Assembly (NCBI GenBank): GCA_020726505.1
Contig: JAHLEZ010000017.1
Coordinates: forward strand, 1,674,001 to 1,738,000
Direction of reading: 5' to 3'
DNA: 64,000 nucleotides
Origin: Leptodontidium sp. MPI-SDFR-AT-0119
Taxonomy: Eukaryota > Ascomycota > Leotiomycetes > Helotiales > Leptodontidiaceae
This document shows, one piece after another, positions 55,500 to 64,000 of this stretch. Made by a program: the position numbers and the translations under genes. Numbering within the stretch: the stretch's first letter is position 1; every line of letters begins with the position of its first letter. Under the pieces are notes generated by a model. It ran no database searches and was not told the origin of the DNA. It saw only the letters and a program-made list of their open reading frames with translations.

Positions 55500-56940
55500 T
55501 TCGCGCAAGCTGTTGATTTAATTAAGTGAGCCTTTAAAGGGAGAAGTGCCTTTTTAAAAGAGCGGTGTGTTAATCTCCCTTACCTAGAAAACACGACAGG
55601 ACTCTTATAATAACACCTTTTAAAGCCTTAATACGACTGAGCTTACTTCTCCTTAACGCACCTTAATATACCTTTGGCTGCTCTCATTATAGCCTTAGAC
55701 GCCTTCGCTAGCGCCACATTAATTTAGCTCTCTATTGATAAACACTCTTTTCCTTTATAAGTAACTAAGCTTAAAGCTCAAGCTATAACCGTAGGCGCGT
55801 GGAGTCAAGTCGACCTTAATAGACTAGATGCTCCGCATACGGCATTAGTTGAGCTAAAGCTTCTTATGTTAATAGACGAGTTAATTAAGGTAGAAAATAA
55901 AGTGCGGAGATAAGCTTTAGAGGATTAAGTAGCGAACGTATTAAAGCAAAAGGGGCCCCGGCTAATATAAACGGTTACGCGATTTATAGATATTAAGGAG
56001 GAGTATACTTACTGATTACGCGAATACTAAATTTAACACTCTCGCTAGAGTACCTTAAATTCACGGTACTAGGCCTTGTGGACGTGGGTACGCTAAATAG
56101 TTCCTCTTATAATACGAGAGCCACTTTAAGAGTAACTGATTCTTAGCGGCAAGCTCTCGTTATAAAACCTTATACGGGCTCTATAGCTAAGGTACGCCTT
56201 AATAAAGGAGGATATAAAGGAGTACGTACAGAACTAATACTTTAAGGTGCTCGTTATTACGAAGTTAGGTTCCGTTACTTTATTAAAGTGGCTCTCAAAC
56301 TAGTTTCTGGCGTATTTAAGAGTAGAGGTAAAGCAGCTCCTTAAGCTAAAGGGGTTTTAATTAAAGAAGGACTTTTTAGAGGCAATAGAAAAGAAGCTAG
56401 CCCCTGAGTGGGCCTCCGAGTAACTCAGGAAGGTTAACGAGGCTAATATAATAGGCGAGCAAATATAGTCTTTAGAAGAGTATACGCGTATCCTTTAAGT
56501 ACACTTTTATCGTGTAATCGACTCTAAAACTTCTGTCTCTTTAGTGTACGTTACCCTCAGTAGTCGACTAAATACCCCCTCTACGACTCCTTCGGCTGCT
56601 CTATAACCGTGCCCCTGCTTAGAGGCCGGCGAACGACTTTATTATTGGCCCCCTGCGGTATACGTAAAGGTAAAGTTAACTCTTATAGGCAAGAGCCTGT
56701 TTTGCCCCTTAATAGAACTCTTTAATACTTAAACGGTTACTTTTTAATAACGGCTCAAATTACTTGAGTTTATTAAGCTTTGTGAGAAGCTCTAATAGAA
56801 GGGCTAGTTAGCCGCTGAGAGCGCAACTTTAGATATAAAGTACTTTAGACACGTTAACGCCTAAGGTAGGGTTATATAGAATCTTAAGGAGCTACGTCTT
56901 TAACGACTTAAAGCCTTATAGCGTTGAAAGGCTGCCCTAG
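55500..56940 (+). pseudogene. decayed internal coding region of the LTR element
   Basis: Charged, Leu-rich peptide pieces with many stops; the corresponding part of unit 2 (57960-59395) differs mainly by C/T and G/A changes. Too degraded to identify gag, protease or RT. Confidence 0.35.
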
Positions 56941-57081
56941 AGGCAGTGGACTGCTTACCACTGTTAGACTGGCGCTGACAGGGTAGCTCCCCCTTAGGCT
57001 ATAAAGTAACGAGGTAGTGGACTGCTCACTACTACTGGACTGGCGCTGACGGGGTCACTCCCTTTTAGGCTATATAGTAAC
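56940..57081 (+). repeat. two 71 bp tandem repeats
   Basis: 56940-57010 and 57011-57081, each beginning GAGG(C/T)AGTGGACTGCT and ending AGTAAC. Unit 2 has one copy at 59395-59465 and the first 7 bp of the next before the gypsy LTR. Confidence 0.85.
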
Positions 57082-57286
57082 TATTGACACTGAGAGAGTC
57101 GCTCTCCTCTTAGGTCACACATACACATACTCTTTTGGCCCCTTGGCGCTTTGGCTAGCCTCTGGGGGGTACGCACAACATGTAACCACTCCTTTGTTAA
57201 GCCTTATTAGCTCTCTATTTGTATACTAGCTTTCCTAGCTTTCTCTTTTCTTCTTGTATTTGGACGTTGCTCGTAACTGGGGGGTA

Positions 57287-57449
57287 TGTCGTATAGGCAC
57301 GGGCCTACGGCATCATGGCGTTGCTGAGTTAGCCAGCCCTTATTCGTGTATGTAGTCAGTTACTCCTTACGAGCCTCCTTTTATAGAATTCAGACGACTT
57401 GATTATTACTTTAAAAGCACCTTACTTTATATTTTACTTTTATACTATA
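57287..57449 (+). repeat. 163 bp LTR, unit 2
   Basis: Same 163 bp length as unit 1; last bases ATA instead of ACA (C to T). Confidence 0.85.
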
Positions 57450-57848
57450 ATTATGAGCCCCGTTAGCGTAGTGGTTAAGAGTTACACTTCCTTGCGCCTT
57501 TATAGACTGCTTTTTATAGTTTTCTTTTAGCCTTTTCTTTTTTAAGGGACAGCTAGTAACCGAACTATCGGGCTTATAGTTAGGCCGGTTTAATAATTGT
57601 CTGTGCCTTTTTAAGCTAGTTTGTGTCGCGCGGGTTAACGTGACGTTAAGGTATTTACGAATACGGGAATAGATATAAACGAACCACGAGTACACGTATA
57701 CTAAATTAACCTCTTACGTTATAAGTACTTAAGGGCGCGTTATATTTACGTTACTGTCCTTAGCTCTTTTACTTTAAGTACACGTTACGAGACTAGAATA
57801 TAATCTAAGTATTAGAGGTTAACTTAATTAACTAACCTCTAAGGGGTG

Positions 57849-57938
57849 TGTTATATAGAAATCACGTGCTCGCTTTAGGATAAAGGTTATATATTATAAT
57901 CTGCAGTTTAATAACTGTAGGCCTGTTTTTGTATTATA
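57849..57938 (+). repeat. 90 bp LTR-like segment, unit 2
   Basis: TGTTATATAG...TATTATA, RIPed copy of 55394-55483, again followed by GTTATAAGCCCCG. Confidence 0.6.
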
Positions 57939-59472
57939 GTTATAAGCCCCGCGCTTCGCGTAAGCTATTAATTTAACTAAGTGAGCCTTTAAAGGGAAAG
58001 GTGCCCCTTTAAAAGAGCGGTGTATTAATCTCCCTTACCCAGAAAACACGATAGGACTTTTATAATAATACCTTTTAAAGCCTTAATACGACTGAGTTTA
58101 CTTCTCTTTAACGCACTTCAATATACCTTCGGCTGCTTTTATTATAGCCTCAGACGCCTTCGCCAGCGCTATATTAATTTAGCTCTTTACTGACAAACAC
58201 TCCTTTCCTCTATAGGTAGTTGAGCTTAAAGCTTAAGTTATAACCGTAGGCGTGTGGAGTCAAGTCGACCCCGATAGACTAGATACTTTATATACGACAT
58301 TAGTTAAGCTAAAGCTCCTTATATTAATAGACGAGCTAATTAAGGTAGAAAATAAGGTACGGAGATAAGCTTTAGAGAATTAGGCAACGGATATGTTAAA
58401 GTAAAAGGGGCCCCGGCTAATATAAACGGTTACGCGATTCGCAGATGTTAAAGAGAAGTATACTTACTAATTACGCGAATACTAAATTTAATACTCTCGT
58501 TAAAGTACCTTAAATTCACGGTATTAAGCCTTATGGACGTGGGTACGTTAAACGGTCCCTTTTATAATGCGAGAGCTACTTTAAGAGTAACTGATTCTTA
58601 GTGGTAAGCTCTTGTTATAAAACTTTATATAGGCTCTATAGTTGAGGTACGCCCTAATAAAGGAGGATACAAAGGAGCACGTATAAAACTAGTACTTTAA
58701 GGTACTTACTGTTATGAAGTTAAGTTCTATTGCTTCGTTAGAGTGGCTCTTAAACTAGTTTCTGGCGTATTTAAGAGTAAAGGCAAAGTAGCTCCTTGAG
58801 CTAAAGGGGTTCTAATTAAAGAAGGACTTTTTAGAGACAGTAGAAAAGAAGCTAGCCCCTGAGTGGGCTTCTGAGTAACTTAGGAAGGCTAACGAGGCTA
58901 ATATAATAAGCGAGTAAATACAGTCTTTAAAAGAGTATACGCGTATCTTTTAAGTACATTTTTATTATATAATCGACTCTAAAACTTCTGTCTTTTTAGT
59001 ATACGCTACCCTCGGTAGTCGACTAGATACCCCCTCTGCGACTCTTCTGGCTACTTTATAACCGTGCCCTTACTTAGAGGCCGGCGAACGACTTTATTGT
59101 TAGCCCCTTACAGTGTGCGTAAAGGTAGAGTTAGCTCTTATAGGCAAGAGCTTGTCTCGCCCTTTAATAGAGCTCTCTGACGCTTAAACGGTTGCTCTTT
59201 AATAACGGCTCAAATTACCTGAGTTTGTTAAGTTCTGTGAGAAGCTTTAAAAGAAGGGCTGGCTAGTCACTGAGAGTATAACTTTAGATATAAAGTACCT
59301 TAGACACGTTAACGCTTAAGGTAAGGTTATATAGAATCTTAGGGAGTTACGTCTTTAACGACTTAAAGCCTTATAGCGTTGAAAGGCTGCCCTAGAGGCA
59401 GTGGACTACTCACTACTACTAGACTGGCGCTGACGGGGTAGCTCCCTCTTAGGCTATAAAGTAACGAGGTAG

Positions 59473-59574
59473 TGTGGCGGGGACAGCCCCTGATTTCTTT
59501 TATCACATGACTGCGCTGGTCCTTCGCACATATAAGGAGCTAACACTTAACTACAGAACGTTAAGAACGTAACA
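59473..59574 (+). repeat. probable 5' LTR of the gypsy element
   Basis: TGTGGCGGGGACAGCCCCTG ... AACGTAACA, 102 bp with TGT...ACA ends and a TATAAGG inside. It interrupts the 71 bp repeat. The 3' LTR lies outside the window, so this is unconfirmed. Confidence 0.5.
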
Positions 59575-60632
59575 CTAGATATATTTTATTTATTAGAACC
59601 TTTTCCCTCCCCTCCTTTGCCGATTTGTACTTTTTAAATATGTGATATCTTTAGATTTAATTAATTTATTATTTATAGAGCCTAGAAATCTCCTCTAGTG
59701 GCTCGCTATATACTACCCTCTTATTATATAGATTAAGGTTCGTCCCTTTTATATATTTCTAGTGACTTACGCAGGGAGTGAGTTACTACTAGAGGAGGAA
59801 CTAAGTAAGTATAATAGTGAGGCCCTTATATACTAACTTATATAGGGAGAGTCAGGAAAAACGACAATTGTCTGAACTAAGGGAGTTATTTAATTAGTTA
59901 TTTCTTAGTCCTTGAGGCAAAACGACGAATATAGAGAATGCGGACCTTTAACTTAAGGAGAACGAAGACTACTAAGGAACCAAGGAAAGTTACAAAGTAA
60001 GAGCACTTATAATACTAGAAAATCTGTCTCCCTTAGGCCACTATTCTAATTCTATTATTCCGAGACATAGTGCTTAGCTACTTCGTACTAGTTTCTATTC
60101 TCAGCGAAGGTTTTAGTGTTTTTAGACGTAATTAGTATTCTTTAAACGCTAGGAAAAGTCGAGACTTTATAACGGAACTGAAATTGATATATTAGAGGCT
60201 TAAGCGGAGTACTGGCGAGCCTGTATTTCGGAGTGTTTGGCGAGACATAGAACTTCTAGGCTAGTCTAAAGCCTAGGTGGCTTACGCCGAGTGTTGATCT
60301 CCTTACTTTGTTTTCTTATTATATTTACTTTTATTGTTTTTATAATTTCCGTGTACGAGTCTTAAGCTTCAGGGCGTGTTTGTTTTAGTTTAGTAGTTAT
60401 TAGTATTCGCCAGGGGCTAACTAGGGAGCACGGCCTTAAACCTTCATTAGGAGTTATTGACATTTATTTCGCTTTAAAGTAAGCGAAAGCCTATATACTT
60501 TGTGTTTTAAGGGAGGGGGTTTCCTTTATATTTCTTTAGTAATTAATACACCGTATTCTCAATTACTTTCTTATATTCTAATTAACGACACTATTAACTT
60601 ACCTCACTACGACCTTCTTACGACAACGCACG
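59575..60632. other. 5' untranslated part of the gypsy element
   Basis: No coding pattern recognised between the presumed LTR and the gag start. Confidence 0.4.
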
Positions 60633-62450
60633 ATGTCGAACAACGGAAATATCGACTACAGCTACGGTAACCCTAAGATAAGTAAGTTCAGTAATATTAT
60701 AATGCCCCCTGGCTCTATTTTAATAAGAGTAACTCCTCCGTTTAGACCTAAAATTACTATTAGGCTAAGCCTTAACACTTCTATACTCTTTGAAGATACT
60801 ACTTCTTAAACCTTAGAGACTTCTTAAAAGAGGAATAAGAGAAAGAAAAAAAAGCAAGGGACTAGTGGCTTTAATTTTACTAATCTTATAGGGCCACACT
60901 AATACTCCGGCCTTACTTTTATTATAGACGACTTAAAGAACTTAAAAATCTATCTTAGTTAGCCTATACTTATCGCCGGAACTTTAAATGCCCTTATCTT
61001 TAACGGAATCGATGTCAGCAACTACTTCCGGATTCTCGATCGATACTTTACAGCCTATATAGTTACTAATGATTAAGTCAAGAAAAAGTAAGTGGCTAAG
61101 TACGCTACTTAAGCTTATATATAGACTATTTAGAAGCTTTTAGGCTTTAAAGAGGGTAACTATACTAGCTTCAAGGATACTGTAATTCAGGAGTACTAGC
61201 GCGATAATATAAAGCGCCGCCTACATACTAATAGTTACCTTAACCGACTTGAGTATGACTTTAAGACTCTTATAGGAGACGGCGAGCCTACTCCCGAATA
61301 GTGCCGCGACTTCCTCCGAGTATTTAGAGAGGTTACTATTAATTATATTAACTATAATAACCTTATTAATAAGTAAGCCTTTATGAGATTCATCTTCTCT
61401 CTTCCTTAGAATTTACGAACTAAAGTTATACGGGCTACTTTTAAGAATAATAGAACTTTAAACATTAATAACATAAACTTATTTAGAAAGATCTACTTTA
61501 TTATAAAGGCCTACCTTAACTTTAAGAGGGAGCTAAGCGTTATTACTAAAGAGTAAGGCATCATTGACTGAGTATAAGGCAATACTAATAGTATTAACTT
61601 ATTCGCTAAGCGCTTTGTACCTTAACTAACGACTTATATTATTCCGCCTCGTAGTAATAGACTAGTACCCTGGCACTAATCTGACTTTACTAATTACAGG
61701 GATAACTCTGCACGGGACGAGATTTCTAAAGTACTAAAGTAACAAGACGAGGAGCTGTTTATACTTAATTTCCTCCTTACCTTAAAGAAAGTTACTAGGA
61801 ACTTAAGTAGGGTTAATATAAGAGATTTAGATTTTATTATTAAAGGATTAGAACATATAAGGATTCTCGGAGCAGTAGTTCAAAGAGCCTTTAATATTAA
61901 CTTCACTGCTGAGGTTAATATGTTTATGTTCTTTAAAGAGGCCTAAGAGTAAGCTGCCGTCGACTACGGTGTAGTAAATTCGAGTTCCTTAGGGTACAAT
62001 AAACGTGCCAGGGATAATTATAGTTGCCGCTAGTGTATGAATCAACACTAGCTAAGTATAAGACCCCAAGAGTATTATAGCTACATAAACTAATACTATA
62101 ACTATAAGAAATAGATCAGTCTTAGTATTATTTATAAAGCCGACGACACTAACTACATTTACATCGGCCTATGGCAAGAGGGGAAAAAGTCATACCCCGT
62201 CCAGTTTCTCTCGGACGGAAGGTCTAAAAGACATTACATTTTGACGCGAGTCTTAAACACTTTATATAACCTTAACCTTAAGTGACGAGTTAAAGTAATT
62301 AAAGAACTCCTTGAGGTAAGAAAAGAAGCTGCGCTTACTAGGGAAAAGGGAGATAAGGGGACATAATCTCCGACCGTTCTTACTATAAGTTATATTAAGC
62401 TCATCGAAGAACTTACGAGGGACCTTAACTCGGATATTATTGGTTAATAG
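60633..62450 (+). pseudogene. gag-like remnant
   Basis: From ATG at 60633 one frame runs for hundreds of codons with scattered TAA/TAG: MSNNGNIDYSYGNPKISKFS, then LIAGTLNALIFNGIDVSNYF and RILDRYFTAYI (the FxGxDxxxFLxxYxxL-like capsid start of fungal gypsy gags), RRLHTNSYLNRLEYDFKTLI and FMRFIFSLP. Near 62017-62050 a partial knuckle CR.CMNQH remains. Stops at expected Gln/Trp positions show RIP. Confidence 0.65.
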
Positions 62451-63639
62451 GACTATACTGAATACTAATCAGTACAAATCCAAAATTTACTAGCGTATAG
62501 TACTAATAGTACTGATTCTAAAGTTATAGTAACTCCGGTCGAGACTAGGCAGCGAAAGGGAGCACTTAAATAAGAGTCGTATAAGACTTCAGACAAGCTC
62601 TAAGAGAAGATTAAGTCTTAATTTACTTATAATAAACTAAAGGCACCCCGCGATATTAAAGAACTAGTCAAGTTCGTTAATACTATAAACGTCGACAGCC
62701 CAGCGGAGATTAGAATAATACCGCAATAGATTCTAGCCCGTAATAAGTCTAAAGTCTTTAACTTGAGTACGAAAACGACATCTACTACGGCACTGAAAAC
62801 ACCTTTTAAAACATCACTTACTAGTAATATAATAAGAAAGAGAGCTTCGAAGTCTGAGGCACTAGTAATACCATCGGCTATCCTTAGACCTGTATCTCGT
62901 ATAGCGTCATCCCGAAGTCCTCGCGTGTAAGAGGCGTTGACTCGGAATAGTTATAGGCTTAATAATATCTTAAATAAATTGCTCGCACAAAAGGAGCTTC
63001 CCGGAAACCTTATGTTAAAAGAAATTATAGTTCTTATAAACCCGCCTAAAGCATCTCGTCTTTTTACTAGAATAATTAACTGACGTATATAAAAGGAATT
63101 AATCGCTAATATTAATACCTTAGAGTTTAAAGAACTAGAGTTGATAACTGGGGAAGATATTATTATGTGTCAAAAACTACTTCACGGCACTTTATATACT
63201 CTTTTAAACCTTTATACTATTAATGTTTCTATGACTGCGAACTATAAACAGCGACTTAAGGAAATTAAACGGGAAGGCCTTAAGTTAAAGTATAAGTATT
63301 AAGAAGAGCGCATTATAACTCACAGCTTTATCTTAAGAAATCTATTAGTAGTAAAGTTCAGAATATAACAAAGACGCTAGCGACTTTAATTATTCGCATA
63401 ATAAAAAGCTCTTATTAATAACTTAGTACTATGGCTTATAATTAGCGCTATTCCGGTCTTTAATCTGATCTTTATAGTGTTACTTGGAACTATAATACTA
63501 CTTAGTAAGTATATCTTTAAAAACTTTCTAACGAAACGCACTCGCGCTTAAGAATTATTATATACTGAAGTAGCTTTACTAAGGACAATAGTTAAGACAA
63601 GAAACTTATACTTCTCGCTAGTACTAAAGGTTATTATTA

Positions 63640-63945
63640 CTATGCTTAGCCGAACTAAGGTCATTGATGTTAAAGCTACCCTTAACACAGGAGCTGAAGT
63701 TAGTTATATAACACTTGAAGTAGTTACTCTCTTAAAGCTCTTTATTACTAGAAGTTAAACTATAGCTCTAAAAACAATTACCGGAGTTAAGTCCTAATTT
63801 ATTAGTTTTACTAACAATATTACGATTGTTATAAGCAACTACGTTATTAATAACAGATTCTATATTATAAACGCCCCTAGTATAAAAGTTATTCTAGGCT
63901 TTTTATTCTTCCGCAAAGCTAGAGTATTATTCCGCTATCTTAGAA
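63640..63945 (+). pseudogene. retropepsin-type aspartic protease remnant
   Basis: KVIDVKATLNTGAEVSYITL is the protease active-site motif (A-x-L-D-T-G-A-E) with the catalytic Asp replaced by Asn (AAC at 63684-63686; GAC to AAC is a CpA change on the other strand). About 65 codons later APSIKVILGFLFFRKARVLF matches the ILG flap-end motif. One frame with a few stops. Confidence 0.75.
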
Positions 63946-64000
63946 ACTATAATAGAGGCATTGTATTAGCTTAGTTTTGGGATTAGTAATTAAGAGACGT

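Larger units (their letters stand above)
54832..59472 (+). mobile_element. tandem LTR-internal-LTR-internal retroelement array
   Basis: Two units of 2455 bp spacing. Unit 1: LTR 54832-54994, internal 54995-57286. Unit 2: LTR 57287-57449, internal to 59472, where it is cut by the gypsy LTR inside the second 71 bp repeat. A purine tract (AACTGGGGGGTA) precedes the second LTR. The internal region holds a decayed, unidentified coding sequence and a second pair of LTR-like 90 bp segments. Both units are RIPed independently. Confidence 0.75.
59473..64000 (+). mobile_element. Ty3/gypsy-like element, 5' part, RIPed
   Basis: A probable 5' LTR, then gag and protease remnants in the correct order on the plus strand. 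The window ends before reverse transcriptase. Order LTR-gag-PR fits gypsy and also copia; the short VILGFLFF motif after the protease is gypsy-like. Confidence 0.7.

Overview
This window looks like a transposon-rich stretch of a filamentous ascomycete (Pezizomycotina) genome. The evidence is short phase-consistent introns with GT...RCTRAY...AG signals, Tad-type LINEs with RNase H, Ty1/copia and Ty3/gypsy remnants, Tc1/mariner and pogo-type transposases, and pervasive C-to-T decay in CpA context (TGG to TAG, CAA to TAA) typical of repeat-induced point mutation (RIP). Blocks of normal composition (about 1-13.6 kb, 19.3-20.5 kb, 40.9-48 kb) alternate with very AT-rich blocks (13.7-19.2, 20.5-40.9, 48-64 kb) made almost entirely of mutated repeats.

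Layout. At 0-6.1 kb an apparently intact Tad-like LINE (minus strand, two complete ORFs, 13-14 bp target duplication) splits an already decayed coiled-coil gene. From 7 to 13.6 kb there is little recognisable sequence except a pogo/Fot1 helix-turn-helix fragment, a three-exon gene for a secreted cysteine-rich protein (10.28-11.04 kb) and a 718 bp foldback MITE. From 13.7 to 19.2 kb there is a dead LINE of a second family (minus). From 19.27 to 20.52 kb there is a truncated copia RT-RNase H with a terminal LTR. From 20.53 to 30.81 kb there is a 4.5 kb TA-flanked DDE transposon (copy A) into which a second Tad-like LINE has jumped; removing the LINE and one 13 bp duplication restores an open transposase frame. 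From 32.79 to 34.04 kb there is a 1.25 kb Tc1-like element. From 34.2 to 39.4 kb there is copy B of the DDE transposon, carrying a 163 bp solo LTR and a 569 bp Harbinger-like MITE with a minisatellite.

At 41-48 kb there are gene remains: pieces of C2H2 zinc-finger regulators, a decayed ankyrin-repeat/SprT-type metalloprotease gene that still shows its HEYCH zinc motif across an intact intron, and a two-exon gene of unknown function. At 48-64 kb there is a PIF1-like helicase remnant, a lysine-rich coiled-coil remnant, a plus-strand LINE relic (ORF1 and endonuclease), a tandem LTR-internal-LTR-internal array, and a gypsy element (LTR, gag, protease) that runs off the end.

The best candidates for further interest are the secreted cysteine-rich protein whose repeat module was duplicated together with an intron, the ankyrin-SprT fusion, the intact LINE with ATGA stop/start coupling and a poly-Glu tail, the second convergent ORF shared by both copies of the DDE transposon, and the hybrid two-LTR tandem array. 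Boundaries of RIP-degraded relics are approximate; boundaries defined by terminal repeats and target duplications are exact as read.
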